Of a DNA stretch of 64,000 nt, positions 12,301 through 27,212 are shown in pieces. Positions within the stretch are counted from its first letter, which is position 1. Each line of letters begins with the position of its first letter. The position numbers and the translations under genes are program-made. This DNA is from Penelope pileata. Taxonomy: Eukaryota; Chordata; Aves; Galliformes; Cracidae. Location of the stretch: contig WBMW01005873.1 in assembly GCA_013396635.1 (NCBI GenBank), positions 186,001 through 250,000 of the forward strand, given 5' to 3'. Under the pieces are notes generated by a model, which saw only the letters and a list, made by a program, of their open reading frames with translations, did no database searches and was not told the DNA's origin.

Positions 12301-15300
12301 ACATCTAATTCTTTATCTGCATATTTCCTCACCTGTACAAGCTGATGCGTGGTTCAGGTTTATGTATTACGCAAAGTGCTCACTTTCACTGTATATGCAA
12401 TCCTAGAAGACAGTTGATTGCAAACAACCTCCTGTTAACTTAAAATACTGACTAGATATCACTGCCTGCTTCCTGGGGGCTGACAGAAAAGGATCTGAGT
12501 AGGGAATTTAAGCAGGAAAACAACATCCCTCATGACTTGCACTGCACCCTGCAGTCAGAAATTACATCACAAAATGAGAACTGAAGTATCTACTTCTTTA
12601 ACAGTGCTTATGTACTCAGAAAAATGCTCTCTAAAATGTGTGCAATAACTCCACCTGGTGATTCTCAACGTTACATGGTCAGACTCAAAGCTGTCTCTTA
12701 AGAGGGGAGCATCATTGTCGTACAAAGTAAAGGCCTAATTTGTAATGTAAGCAGCATATAATAAGCCCTATGGTTTGTTTTTAGGCTTTGATCTGCAGAT
12801 CAAATTTCAGACTTAAAACAGTTATAAATTAGAAAATAGTACCCATCTAGTCCACAGAATACATACTAAAGTCTTGGTACAACAGTAAGAACTTCATATA
12901 TCCCACAGGAGAATCAACAGTTAAAAATGTATTTTAAATTATCATATTCATAGGGAGAATATAAAAAGCATCACCCCCTCCTTAATAACTCATTCTTCAT
13001 TTTTCAGAAACAGAAAAACAGCACAGCTGACATTCAAGGTGCAAAGCTGTGAAGCAAACAGCCCACCCCTTCCCCTTTTCAGGGCACTGATTCCAAGGAC
13101 TGTCCCACCTGATCCTTCAGAGGAAATTGATTTTTGATACTAGAGCCACAGACTATTGTGGGTTGAAAGTGAGAGTATTGTTTGTTATCCTATAGCTGTA
13201 ACAATAACTTTTATCACTCCTTTCAGACTGAAATGAGAGGTGCGGAGCTATCTTTTTTTTAGCCACTAACACAATATCCTTAACGCAAAAAGTTTTCCAA
13301 ACACTACACAGATCTAAGGCAAAGATGGATCTAATTCTCTACAGTATATTGTCAAAGCTTCTACCTTTAATTGGAACTGACCAAAAATTGTATGTGTGCA
13401 CACATCCAAAAGCATGCACTTGAGATTTCACTTCCTACAGGTTCTGCTAGTGAGATTCCTCAGCCTTTCTGTAACTGATACTGACAGATTCTTGTCAATT
13501 AGCCTCGATATAACATGGAAAAACCTCAACTCTTCACACATTGTGATAAACAAACATGATAAAGGTAAAAAAAGAAACCTTATTTGAATTAAAACATGGT
13601 TTTCAATATATTTCCTTCAGTTTAAACAGTATATTTTTCTTATTTCTGTGAAAGCAGAAGAAAAAAATTCTTAGTGTTACCAAAACTATTGCTGACTTGC
13701 AGAAGAGTAGAGAGGTTTTTTTGAGTAGGAAACTCATCTGACAAGAAGAAAGTCTCAAGCATCTTTTACTGCGGTGATTTGTACCTATCAATTCTGTGCC
13801 ACTGCTCTCTGAAGTACAATCTAATTAGGAAAAGACCACTGGATTAATGCTCCATCCTAGTGAGCTATGAGCTATAAGCACAATTTTTTTTCCCTGCTAG
13901 CTGGAGTCTTCTTCCCCTTTTGTACGTGCCTTTGTGGGGTGCAAGGTAAGCGTGCTTAGAGCCATTCCTTATAAAAGGAAGAGAACCATTCCTAATGACT
14001 GCTAAGATTTCAGTGAAAATATCATGTAATGGGATTCCAAATGAGTGCATTTGCCATTAGCTTGATGAAGTTACAGGTTTGCTGTCTCCTCGTGTTGCAG
14101 GTGCCAGAATCATTCCTCAGATGGCAAAGCCATTTCTATTTTCTTGAACACTTAGCAGTGCCACGAGTTACCGCTGCCTCTGATGTTGAAGCAAGTGCAA
14201 CACGTGTGTGCCCTTTAGAGCCATACCTACACTGCCACAAAGAAGCAAAAGGAAAATAAGGCCAGCTGAAAGTTTTCAAAGGATTATCATTCTTCCTTAA
14301 CACCGTACCTGGATCAGAAAAGAGAAGCCACAAGTTCCACCCCAAGTCACCCAAAAGTCAGAGAAGTAGCTCCTTGCAATGCAGAGCTGTGCAGAGACAC
14401 CAAGTCATGAATTTTAGGCAGCAGCACTGCCCCAGCTCATTTGTTGGTGCAGTTACACTATTTACAATTACATGCAGGATTTCCTTGCTCCTGTAGAAAC
14501 TCATGATCAGACACCACAGTGATGGCATACAGCAATCATTCTGCAGGCTTCAGAAGCATTGCCCACCTGACTCTGATGCACTATTTTCCTGCAATTATTT
14601 CTTTGTAATGAGTTTATTTTACTGTGAAGAGTAAACAATGCATATCCCCTCTCCTCCCGCGCACCATAATCACTCGTTAACATTTCTGCTCCTTCACCAG
14701 ATGCTGGATTTATCTTAACTAAGTTGAGGTGTCCAGAGAAAGCAGACAGTTTATTTGTTCACAATCAACAAGAGGAGGAAGGAGCCTCTAGAGACCAATT
14801 TATGTCAGAGACATCTAGTATGGACTCGCTCTGAAAACACTTCTGTTCACCTGTGACACATGAAGACTGATCAGACAGTTTTGACTACACAGCTACGGTT
14901 TAAGTTAGTCCTTCAGCAGATGGTCTGTGCACTTAGATAAAGAATAGGTACTAATATATCACAACTCAAGCATGATTCTTTGGAGAACATAACTGTGCAA
15001 ATTTAAGATATTTTCACCAAGAAACTGGCAGTTAGCAAAATACTGTCCATTGACTAACATGACTCCACTGAACGATAAACATGTTTTTTTCATTCACAAA
15101 ATGATTTCTGAATCACTTCACAAGTGATATCCATCAAGAACCTTATGGTAAAGAAATCATTAACAGCAGTCCTGAGCATAGTAACACTTTTCAAGGCTGT
15201 AGCTCCTGGAGTCATTACAGTAGAAATATCATACCCATATATAAAGGCAGATGTAAGCACATTCATTTTTATTTCTTGCAACAAGTCCAGAATGAGTTCA

Positions 15301-17239
15301 TAAAAAGATGGAAATTGCATGCAATGCCATTACATCAAGCAGAAAAACCTGACATTTTCTGTAGTTAACAATACATTACTCCCAACATTTGCCTGTTTTA
15401 AAAAAGTCATCTAGAAGAACCAACCTCACAACGTCCTTCACTTCACTTCAGACCATGGAAAGCATTCAGTGACAAGTATGCATACTGGAGAACTTTGTAT
15501 TCCAAGATAGGGAGAGTGGCATATGATATTGTTGGAGACAGGAAAACCTGCACACGTGGAATTATGAACTCCTTTGCAGTTGACCTGCTCTTCTCTGCTC
15601 CCACCTTTCTGTCAGCCCATTAGGGTGAAACAGGGAGCTCCCAGTCCCAAGTGGGTATTGTCACTGGTCAGCACTAAAAGCTGCACTGAACCTGATATTG
15701 TTAGCACCCAGCCACTAACAGCTCTGTAGATGGCTGTGATTTCAAAGGAACTGTCACCTCCAAGCTGAAACAGACCCATGGTCACAGTCTGCAGTTTTTC
15801 CACTGTGACTAGCACCGGAGGCTTTGCAGTAAATTGCAAGAAGCCTTGGAAAAATCAAGCTAGAGGATAGCTTAATGTCTCAGCTCTTACTGGTAAATAT
15901 CTTTCTATCCACAAAAATATAGAAACATATCATTCACTATGGGTTAGCTATTACATCATATAGATTTTTCAATCCTTTTTAAAAGGCAACAACCTGTTGT
16001 TTCACTTGGCATAAGTAACATCATTAGAGCAACAAGTTTCACCAATGAGTTGTATATGCTGCAAGAAGACATGACTCCCAGATCTAAAGAATTTTTTGAT
16101 TATTTGATTTTTATTTGTATTCATTTATTTTTACAAGAGAAAGTGTCTCATACAACTGGCTACATCTACACTTGAGCAGATTTTTAGTATCAGACAGAAA
16201 TGATTGGTAGAGGGTCGAAGGATGGGGATCCCAGTTTCTGCCTACACCAAGTGATGGGGTCAGAAGGGGTTGGGACCTTCATCCTTCCTAAGAGCCAACA
16301 TCTGCCTTTTCCTACCAAGTTTATAACACCTCATTTGAACTCTCCTTTGGAAAAGAAAAACAGTCTGGTGGATGAACATGAGAGCTTTGCCCATAAATCT
16401 GTTTTTCTTTGTCATAACCAAGCTTGAAACGGCACTGTTCTTTATTTATACGTTATCATAGACATGCTTAAAGGAAGAAACCACAATCACAGGGGCATTT
16501 TTTTTCTTAGTGCATTCAGTTCACATTTCTTCAGATAGGGTTCGATCTTAAGCGGCTTCACCATCAGGATAGGTGACACTAACATATGTTAATATTTTAA
16601 TTCTCACACCTCTTTGGAGTTTGATTATTTATAGACAGATGCAAAAGAGAATCTATTATGCTTTATGGAAAAATTAAGAGAGAAAAATCCAAATTCACAA
16701 CTTCCTCACACTTTATGAAACTTCTGGGAAAATCTGTCTTGTTACTCTACAGAGAAACAAATTCATCCTACTCTTGAAATTAAAACTCCTAAACCACCTT
16801 TTTTATTATCTGTTTCCTTGGGGAACTACCGTCACACAAGCTTCTGCAATTCTTTTGTACACCTTCACGTGGTCTCTGTCACCTCCAGGAATCACAGTCT
16901 GGGGTGGAGCATCCTTGCTCCCTCCCTGCTGTTTGCTCAGGGAAGAGCAGCCAGAACCATGACTTGTAGGAAACACTTGAAGCCTCTAAGCCAAACAAAC
17001 AAGGAGGAAAACCGAGCAGGAGGAGATAACACCAATTTGGCATTCAATATTAATTTAATTGGGGCAAGAGCCTTCACTGATGGCTATTTGGAGGGAGGAC
17101 AAAAGGAGGCTGAACTGGCTGCTGTCACCCACAGCTGACAATTTGTGCTGCAAGATGGAGAAATATCAACTGCACTGTTAATTTCTGTATTATGGAAATT
17201 AATCCTCTCATTTGCACAGCAGGAAGCCAAATTACACCA
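6351..17239. other. Unassigned non-coding stretch
   Basis: No gene, RNA gene or transposon is recognised. Several open frames of 100-122 codons occur (for example 7205-7561 minus, 8495-8863 plus, 11844-12167 minus, 16818-17138 plus). They show no domains or family resemblance, and I regard them as chance. A short CAC/ACC microsatellite lies at 9771-9786. The stretch 12000-12240 is markedly C/T-rich on the plus strand, which explains the long open frames there. A C-run lies near 12285-12293. Confidence 0.55.
9771..9786. repeat. (ACC)n microsatellite, about five units
   Basis: A short run of ACC/CAC triplets directly follows a short A-run. It is too short to be of clear consequence, and no function is implied. 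Confidence 0.8.
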
Positions 17240-17695
17240 TCACATGCACAAATGTGACATTTTGAGAATTTGACACCGCACCACAGTGCTGATTCCAGCA
17301 ATACCTCCCACCTCACAGAGCGGATAAAATGGCATCTTCTCTGGACAAAGACACTGACAGAAAAGCAGCCAGTTCCTCGGCTGATTAAATTTGGCAGAGT
17401 TCTCCCAGTATGAAGAGAACAGCTGCCATCCAACTCCCAGAAATGCAGAATATAGGGAAAGGTGCATTTGTGCAAGGGAGAGGAGGAAACATCTTTCTAA
17501 CCTAGCAAGGGAATCTGCCACTGGACGTACTGCACCTTCAAAAGTTCCAGCTCCAGATGCCCCAATGCTCATAACTACCCCTGGAAACTTTTGTCCTAGA
17601 GCACATTGCAACAGACAGAGCACAGCTAAAATAAGGAGGAGGAAAAGTCTACATGTAATGATACAGCACCGAGTTACATCTTCCATAAAAGTCAT
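17240..17695 (-). CDS. Possible small secreted-type ORF (unrecognised)
   Basis: This is a 151-codon minus-strand frame from ATG at 17693-17695, with an in-frame TAG upstream and A at both -3 and +4 (fair initiation context). It is the longest open frame in the window outside repeats. The N-terminus reads like a signal peptide: a short polar start with an arginine, a hydrophobic core of about 13 residues (LFLLLILAVLCLL), then QCALGQ, which suits signal-peptidase cleavage after ALG near residue 30. The remainder is cysteine-rich (CQCLCPEK and others) without a family I know. Against coding: another minus frame (17125-17475) and a plus frame (17391-17720) are also open across it, so the patch is simply poor in stops. 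There is no identified promoter, and a 151-codon frame can arise by chance in 64 kb read six ways. It could also lie in a lncRNA. I treat it as a hypothesis. Confidence 0.15.
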   Translation of the reverse strand: MTFMEDVTRCCIITCRLFLLLILAVLCLLQCALGQKFPGVVMSIGASGAGTFEGAVRPVADSLARLERCFLLSLAQMHLSLYSAFLGVGWQLFSSYWENSAKFNQPRNWLLFCQCLCPEKMPFYPLCEVGGIAGISTVVRCQILKMSHLCM

Positions 17696-20032
17696 GATGC
17701 CTGTCACCTGGCTTGACTAACAACTGCAAAATGCTTGAGGAAAGCTAGGGTACATGAGGGAAAAAGTGTTTTAATCATTTTTACTTAGTTTGGTTTTATT
17801 TAGTTAGATTTAATTATTAGTCTGAATTTTAGCATTGAAGACTCTTGTATAGATCACAGCCTCCCTGGGGGAGCAATCTCATCTGCCTGCTGATTTTCTC
17901 TCATTCATTCCTCTCAGTGGCACCAGTCCTCTCAGTTTTTATTTCAAAGTATCAACTTAAAAAAGTGACTATAAAAACCATAAAGCTTCATTTATTAAAA
18001 GCAAATAGCCATAAGAGTAATCACATTTTTTCATAGGTAACTGATTAGCAAGGGATACTTAAAGTTAGTACGCATCTGAGCACCTCACATAATGTAAATT
18101 GTTGGCTACGAACAACCTGGTTACAATCACCTGCCACACGCTGCTTTATCCAAAGCACACCTATGTATCTTTTCCAACTCCTATGAACTATTTAAAATTG
18201 AGCTTTCACTTACAAAATGTAATCAAAAAGATGACAAAAATCTTTCACAGAAAGCAGAAACTGCACCTGCCAATTCAAGTGTAGCGAGGTGTTGCTCATA
18301 GCATCAGCGGGTGCTGTTTGTGACAGCATTTCTTCTCCCTGCTGAGTCCTAGCACAGCCCACTCTCCCTGTCACTCAGCACGGTGACAACCTGGGAATGT
18401 GTGCTTCAAGCCACTGCGCTGACAGAAGCCCTACAGTTCCTGCTTCTCTCCTCCCAAATTAAATGAAGATCAAAGCGTGTCAGCTTTTAGACATCATACA
18501 GCTTAGAAATTTTCTCACGTAACCTCAAGATCTACATTCTGTGCTCAGAATGTAAACATACGTTCTCACCTGACTCCAGGAGCTTGAACCTTAGGAAAAC
18601 ATGCACTCAGTCTGAAGACAATAACAAAATAAAGAGTTAATATTGCTACCTGGAATTTGATAAATAATTTTTTGCAGGAATTTCTCCTTCTCTCTTACCC
18701 CCATAGAAGTCAGTTAAGCATAATCTTGTTTGTAGTTTGTTCTTTCATACAGAAACATAATTAAGAACTGATCTGCAACCACATGCCTTAAATAAAAGGC
18801 AGCTGCTCATATGATCTGCTCATTAAATGCTGTATTCTAAATGCATACAAAGATGCCAAGGTAATTAACAAGGCACAAAAGCTTTTGGGAGTTGAAGAGG
18901 CAATAGGAGCTGGGTTGAGACTTCTCTTCATGTTTACAGGATAATAGCAGATCTATGAAAGTAGATTTCATTTTAAAATCTCTTTACTCCTCAAGACAAC
19001 ATCGCAGAATTATTCTCACTGAGAAGACAATTTATTTCTTACTCTTATAGGTCCTACAAGAGCAATGCTAGTACTTGTAGGATCTGTTGTCTCCTCTCCC
19101 TCAACGCTTCTCAATCTTACAGAAAGATTTAAACATTTTGCAAAGTGTGAAGTCTGATGTGTATCAAGTCAATTTTACATCAAGTATCATCTCCAAATGT
19201 TTACTTCCCACCTTCTCTTCACCAACCCAACCACCTCAACTCAACATCCCCCTCTGCTGTGCTACAGCCCTAACTTCTCCAAATATCTGTACCAGTACCT
19301 CACATGCAACCAATCTCATTCTCTCTGTTATTTCACTCAATCACAGAAAGAGAATTCACTTGCACTGAAAGGAGAGAGATCTTCCTACAGGTGCAACTGC
19401 TTATCCTTTAAAAAGATAAAGAGGGTTCACCAACTACTTAATCAAACATGTTTCATAGCTTTCTTAGTATTTATTTCTCACTATGCACAAAGCTAAATTC
19501 CTGGGGTACTGTCATCTCCTTCCCTATTTTTCTCCCATGTAACTCTGAGATTTAGCAATACAACTGAAAACCAAGTGAAAAAATGCTAGGAGTGAAATTT
19601 CAGAAAAAAAATCATGGTGTTGGCTAGAACATGTCCTGGGCAAGGCTGGGAGCCGATGAGATGCTCAGCACACTGCTGGCTGGGACATCTTGGCCAATTC
19701 CCCTCTTTCTGAGGGTTTAAGGAGTCCACTTGTCTTCGCCCCTGATGCATATCTCAGATGGCTTCCTAAGATTATGGGGTACAAACATGGGCTTTGAAGT
19801 CCTGTTAAAATCTAGCCATATTCTCATTAGCCAGGAGCAATAACAAACAGCTCTCCTCCTCTGGAGTCAGGAAGAGAGCATCGAGGGGAGATGAAGGAAT
19901 TTTATAGTAGGCCTGAACTGCAGGATTTCTTCTTTTCCTCTAGGGTGCCTAGTCCTGAAGGCCCTTCAGAAGACTGAAATTCAGCTCATGTGCTGACTTT
20001 GCTAAGTTTTCATCCAGAGAGGAAGAGAGAAC

Positions 20033-20047
20033 AAAAAAAAAAAAAAA
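20033..20047. repeat. Poly-A tract (15 bases)
   Basis: A homopolymer following a purine-rich segment. No retroposon body is recognised beside it. Confidence 0.9.
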
Positions 20048-23000
20048 TACTTAACAGTTATGTCTGCTGTATAGCAAAATAAATACCAGATATAGATCTT
20101 TTTCTTGAAACAAAGCAAAGGGGAAGCAGAAGTCTTGCCATCCTCTCTTATCAAAACTGAATAAAATTAGCTGACCCACAGCAATAATAGCAGCATTAAT
20201 AACGATCATGATGATGATACTGAAAAGGTATGCACTATTTTAACAAAGACTGAAAAGAAAATGTACTCCTGAACTTGAAAAATGTGAAACATGGGGGAAA
20301 AGAATAAATGGGCATTTCAAGAAGAAGAACAAACATAGGAGATGAGTGATCCCAGAGACTACTGAAGTAAGGAAGAACAATGAATTTAGAAAGCAGATGG
20401 ATTTCCAAGCCAAGTGTAGAGAGACCTGAATGAATCTGCAGAATGAAAGAATGACAGTGAGGAGATGATCATAAAAGTGTTTAGCAGCCTTTCAGGAGAT
20501 AGGAAAAGCTCAGCAATTCGGGATATGGTTTTTCAGTGCCTGGCCAGGGCTTTTTTGTCGTGATCTGCCCAGGCTCTCGCTGTCTCAGCTGCCTGCCCAG
20601 GCACCCCACAGAGCCCAGGCAGCTCTGAGAGCTGTCAGCAGCGCACAGCAGCTGAATGCAGCAGAGGGCATACACTGGTGCTGTCAAACAGCAGGATGCC
20701 ACGGAATCAGAGCAGCTAGACTTACCCAACGCCAACCTCACAGGCCAAAGATATTTATGCATTAATGCGCTGTGGAGATGCAAACCTCCTGGAAGGATAA
20801 CTCCTTGTCCCCAGTTACTTCTGCCACAAAGTGATGCCTGGCTTGACTAATACTCTGAGATTGCTGGTAGGAGTAGCACTGGCATTATCCCATTTCAGCC
20901 ACACTGTACGTTTTTTCCATAGTCATCACTACAGTGTTTGGTCCTTATCTCAAGGACTTGTTCTCTGCATTGCATGTGAGGAATTTACTCTGTCAGATAA
21001 CATACTGCCTTGTGTCAACTGCATTTGTCCCCAGTGGCCTCACTAAAAAATTAACTTTAAACAAGCACATTAAAAAATGGAAACACAGAAAAAATAGCTG
21101 AATAATTCAAACTGCTACTCAGTCATCACGGTCATTTTAATGCATGCAGCCCTGACTCGGTTCGCATTGTTTTCTGAAGGTGCATTTGATTATTTCCTTT
21201 TCCACAACAGTTCCCAGATAAAGCACACGATTAGCTGTCCAGTTTACCAGAAGAGTGCTCCAGAGTTTTCTGAACGCTGCTTTCCCTATCTCCTAAAAAC
21301 CAAATCTCAGAGTCTTGGAATCAAATTCTGTTGCATCAGAGTTTCTGCAGATGATGCAAGCTGCATTGTTGTTTTTGTCAAGGGAATATCTCTTTCCTAA
21401 TAGATAGAAAAACAGACTGATAATACCAAAGACATTTCCCCAAAGCAACTAAAAGTTCACTAACAATTTTTTGGTCTCTTCCAAGCTACAACAGAACCAA
21501 TGATCTAGATGGGTGAAATCTCACAAAACTATTATGGTTGTATAGCCCCCTCACCCTGCTTTATGCTCCCATCACATTGGTCATTCACTTTCCAGCATCC
21601 TCCTGAGTCTGGTAGATATTTAAAAGCAATCAGAAAAAGTCTCATAATAAAATGGCTAATTGCAAAAGAAATGCCATGTTCTGGATGATGGGAGTCTAAG
21701 ATATTTCAAGAGCTCTGGCTCACTCCCTCCATTAAGCTGCTTTGTCTCTCGCAGTGTGTAGAACATGACTAAGCTTTCATGAGGTCACTACTCCTACAGT
21801 AAAGAAAGTCCTATTTCCTATTGTGATCCCATGCCTCATCTTTGCATCGGCAGATAATCTCATTTCTCACGTCTGTATGACATTCACTTTCATGAACGCG
21901 GAGATCCTACAGTTGAAATGTGACAGATCCTTTGCCCATTCCCTCAGAATATCTAGTGCTGATGATTTACTGCCTGGAAAAGGCTCTGAGAACCTCTCTG
22001 CATGTCTTTTTGGTAGGACGGAAAAATATCTGTGAGGAGACTTGCAAGGATAAAACATAGTGTGAGTGACTTCACTAAACTAGAGCAATTTTTATAGCAT
22101 TTAGATGACACTGCAACACTTAACCGGAGTTTAAGTGATTGAACAGGTGATGAATCCCCCAGAAGAAAAAGCCATTAGGCAGTTTTAAATCAAAAAAAAC
22201 CCCACTATTATGTGCTATAAAGTGCAACAAGATATCCTTTTCTTTCCTTTCTAATGCAATCCTCATCAGATTACTCCTCTATAGTTTTCCCAAGGCATTT
22301 TTATCAACACATACCAAACAACTCCTTTGCTGAATTTGAAGATCTACAAATTAGCATTTGAAGGGAAATGCTGCTACGTGACAATCTCATCTTAACCTAC
22401 CAAGAGAATGCAGAATTTAGTTATAGGCAACCGCATTTGATATATTTCTCAGCTCCCAACCAACTCTCCAAGACTGGGTTTCACAAATCCAGTGAAATCC
22501 TTTCCTCACAAGTTATGTCTCCATTTAAAAAAATTAAGAAAAAAAACAAACAGTGGTTAGGAAATGCATTCACAAAAGACCCACATTCTGTCCTCTGGCT
22601 GCTTAATATGGACAAGAGACTCCACCACAAGTTTTGTCTTTCCAGCAGAGTATGAGTCAACAAGCTTATTAGATCTCAGCTGTGTCCTCTGAAACTGTCC
22701 AACTTTGTTTAACTAATTACATAACTACTGGAGCAGTCACCTGGCTTTCCTCTCTCACGCATGACTTCCCTAACCTCTTTCTTGTCCAATGAATGTTTAA
22801 TTACTGAGGTAAAGTGAAACATTTGCAACAGAAGAGACGAGGAGAGCTTGCCCTCAGAATTCTTGATAGCCTCCTTATCCAGGCAGTCTGCATAACAAGT
22901 GGGTAAGATTGAGTTAAGTAAATCTTCTGAACTTCAAATGTTTTAAACTCAAACTCTGCAAAAATTAGAAACCCATTCTAAAAAGTGGCCTGTGGAAAAA

Positions 23001-26000
23001 CAAGAGGTGCAGTCCACTTAGGTCACATGTTTTAAACTTAACAATTTAAGCTAATATTTTTTATTTTCATTATGACCTTCCACACCTGCGATGCCCCTGT
23101 GCAGACCTATAGGATGTCATCCACTGTTTATAACTAACTCCAAGCTCTATAAATGAGCTTTTAGAGTAAGGAGATTGCCTTCTTCAGGCCTCTCTAAAAA
23201 TAGATAAATCTTCCTCCATGAGGATCTTTTAATAGCATGCCTGGTATACAGTTACCTGTGCAAAAACTTCTTACATTTGCTCTGTCAGCAAATAAAATAT
23301 CATATACCTGATAGAACAAGTAATGTATGAAAACAGTCTGGGTAGGTCTATAACCTATATGGAAGAGACAGTACTCTGAAAAGAAATATTGATTTAAGAT
23401 GGAAAAATAGCCTTCAGTTTCCTCCCAGTGACTGTAGCATCTGGGGCCTTTCTTTCAGCAGGACTCCTAGAATGAATTTGGGCCGTGAATCAAAAACCCA
23501 CCTAGAAAAATGAAATCAAACATCACTGCTCATCTTTAAATTATAAGGAACATTATGAAACTCTGGGTCAGTTTATATCAGACAGATGCTGTTAGCAGCT
23601 CCCTCTGGGAAATGAAGTCATCCTGGGACTCAGACCTGCAGAGGCCAGGCCCCAGCAGACTGCAGTGAAGGAGCAGCTGCAGCCATGCCTGCTGCTCCCT
23701 TGACTCCAGCAGTTATTGTTCTACCCTTTGGGTCCAGGCAGTCCTTCAGAACACAGAGGAACAACGTGTTGACCTCAACTAGCTCTGACAAAGTGTAAAT
23801 TTTGACAAAGAGTAACTAGGATCCCATAAGATCTCAGTGTTTATAACAATCCCTTACCAGGATGTATCTTCCTATATCCATTATGGTTTCGGAACCATCA
23901 CTATTGGATCCTCCTCATCAAAAGAGAGTAAGCAAGTTTTCCTGTGCCTGCAGCCAACCATGCAGATGACCCAAGCAAGCATATTGCCACTTCCATGTTT
24001 CCAATTCTGCTTCTCTCACAGCAACTGCCTCCTCTCTCAGCTGTCTGCAATTTAATTGGGGCAGTGAGAACTGCTGTAAGACTCGACTAGTTCAAGCAAG
24101 CAAGGAAAACTCCCCCTCTTAGCACCCTGCTGAGGCTGCTGCTGCTTGGGTTTAAGGTTTTTGTTTGTTGTTTTCTTCTCAGGCCACTGCTTCCTAGCGG
24201 TTTCTCTCCTGTATGAATTCTGCCTGTGTGTCCTTTAAAGTCTGGGAGGTGAGCTGAGTTTTCATTTCCTCACAAGTGTTCTATAAAATAATGCAGGTCA
24301 AGGAACAAGAAGTCTGCCTATTCTGTACCTGAATTTGAGAAGCAAAGGCTGCTATAACCTAATCTGACTGTCACTAATGGAAGTTGTCACAGATCATTCT
24401 TAAGGAAAGGAAAACTATATCACATCAGCGCTCTCCTTGTCTGTTATCTTAGTGGTCAGCCGGAAGGAAAAGGGCCCAGTAGAAAGGTGACAGCAAAATA
24501 ATGATGCCATTAATAGCTTTTTGGATTAGGAACAATCCTTCCTATGGAAAGAGAAATCTATTGTTGACTCTAATTATTGTAGGGTTTAGAGGCAATATCA
24601 TCTTCCCTCCAAGATGTCATGAGCTACAATTGTCATACCATTCTTTTGGGATTCCATTAGCAAAACACTGAAACAGAATTACTTGAGTGATGACAACACA
24701 ATTATTCACACACAGCGATGCATATGATTAAGAATTTTTCTGAAAAAGTTAAACTACTTAGTGTTGCTAATAACGTATTCCACTATTTTCTGCTGATTTT
24801 TCTTTACTTTCTCAGAAGTGAAGAAGTGCTGTCAGTTAACTAATGTGTTCACTGTCATGAAACAAGAGTAATAAATTAATTCACCTGGACATTCTTGCCT
24901 TCACCTGATGAAAGAGGCAATAAGAAAAACAGACTCCCTCTCTCAGTGAGATTTTCTGTTCCAGCTCAGTGTATGTATTTTTTCCTCAATTTGTATATGC
25001 GCCATATCCATGCCAGGCTGCAAGATGAAATCACAACACACCTGCTTCCCTCGCTACTGTGAGGTGCCACATTCCCTGCCCTGCAATGCCACCCTAAACC
25101 TGCCGTTTTCGAGAGCCTGTAAGGAGTGCACCCAGACATGACTGACAAGCAATTCCTTCAGAAGAAATCCTCTCCCAGCCCTGCAAGAAAGAGAAGCTGA
25201 AACATGTCCCTGGTGAAGAATAGGTCAGGAAGTGCCACCAAGGGTGAACCCTTGTCCTCAGAGTCCCCTGAGAGGATCTGCACCAGATGGCACACACAGA
25301 GCAGCAGCTGTGACTGAGTGCTGCTTCCCAAAAGGGGAAGGGATTAAGCAGAAGTGATGCCTTCAAAACAAGGTTTTCTCCAAAAAAGTTCACAGACAGA
25401 CAACAGGCATGGCTGTTAGGTAACAACGTCCTTGTTTGTAGCTCTCAAACAGTCCAAATACAGTTTCAACACCTAGTTTCATCCTCACCAGTGGCCAGAT
25501 AATCAAAATCCCTTTCTGCTAGAGAGAGGCAGACATCAGGACCAGTGGCCAAAGGCAGTGAGGGGTCCTGAGCAACATTCCCATATCTATTCACCCCAGC
25601 GCTTCCCCCACAACAGCTGCAGTGATCTGCCCTAGGAAACTATAACCCCCTTAGCCTTGTGACTCACAGCTTCTGAGGATGCTGCCGCACAGCTTAGCGG
25701 GTGAGGATCTTAGTCATCTCTGATGTACAGGCAGGCCTGGGACAACAGAAATTTTTCCTCCCATCTCAAATATTGACCCCCGCTCCTGCACAGTAAGACT
25801 CCTCTCTTCCAAAAAGCAGACTTCGATCTGTGTTCCCTTCCATTATACAGGGAAACCCTTTCTTTTTCTTCATTGATATTCTCTTGTGCACTCTCATCCT
25901 AAACAACTCTGTCTGAACATGTGTCCCAGAGTACAATGGTAAAATAAAAGCCTAAAAATACACGTGTCATGTTCCAGTGAGAAGCCTGCAGCAGACCAGC

Positions 26001-27212
26001 ATGTCTGCCATTCCCACTGCTCAGCCACATGGCATTGCAACTGCTTGGAAAGAGAGCACAAGCCAAGTTCTGAAGAATGGTTTGTTTGAGCACACTGATC
26101 ATTTTTACCCATGTGTTCTGTGATCCAGAGCCAAAGCAGTAGGGATAAAGATGCCCGAACCGCCATCTCTTCCAACATTCACTCCAAAAATACGAGAAAG
26201 AAAATCTCTTGAGAGAAGATGTTTAATGGGGCAGTGAGCTAAGTGAATATCTGACTTTCAGAAAGTTCTCATTTTTTGAATGAGAAACAGTTTGAATTCT
26301 CATGAGAACGAGCATTGCTATTCTTTTCAGCCATTTCTATATCCATGTCTGTCTGTGCTACAGTTTCTGTAGTGGATAATATAGGATCATGACAGGCAAA
26401 AATATAATATAATTAAGAAAAATTACTTCATCTCATTCAGAAATCTGCGTGTGGAGACACCGGCCTGTGCTACATATGAGGAGTGTAGTACACTCTAGGC
26501 TTAAAATCTTTGGAAGCCTTTACTGGATGCTCATTCTTTCCATAGTTTGGTTAGATGAAGTGCAGACAGTAATGACTTGCATCCTGCATAGGACTGCAGA
26601 AAATGGAAAAAAATAAAGAGGCTTTCACATTTCTGAGCTAACGTCACCTATGCCTTTAACGTGAGACTGTCATAACGTTACTACTGATCACACATTACAC
26701 ACACACAGATTCACATCTGTCATCAACATGGCATTTCTTTCCAGGATCTCCACACATTCTGTGTGATCAGATGCTGCTGAATGAAGTACAACCATTAAGT
26801 TCTGCAAGTGTACGAGCAGCAGCATTTTTGCCAGGAAGGAGACACTAACATCATTACTCATCTTTTAACAATTCCAACCATTTCAGCTTTGCCTAGAACC
26901 TCTGATTATATGTATATTTTTTTCTATGCAAGTTCCCCTGCAACTTCACAAGTAGTTTTATTAATCTCCTTATCTTATCATTAATTTACATCACTCTGGC
27001 TTTTATGTTTCTCTGCCATCTCCAAGATTAAAACACTAACTAAAATGAATGTGTTTAATATCCTTGCAGCAATCTAACAACCAATTGGAATAAATCCTCA
27101 TCAGGTTTTTTTTTTTTAAACATTTTGAAACTCCGTCAAGAAATGATAAAAAAGAATTAAACTCAAACCAAAGAATATTAGAAAATAGGGATAATTTGTT
27201 GTCGTTTTTATC

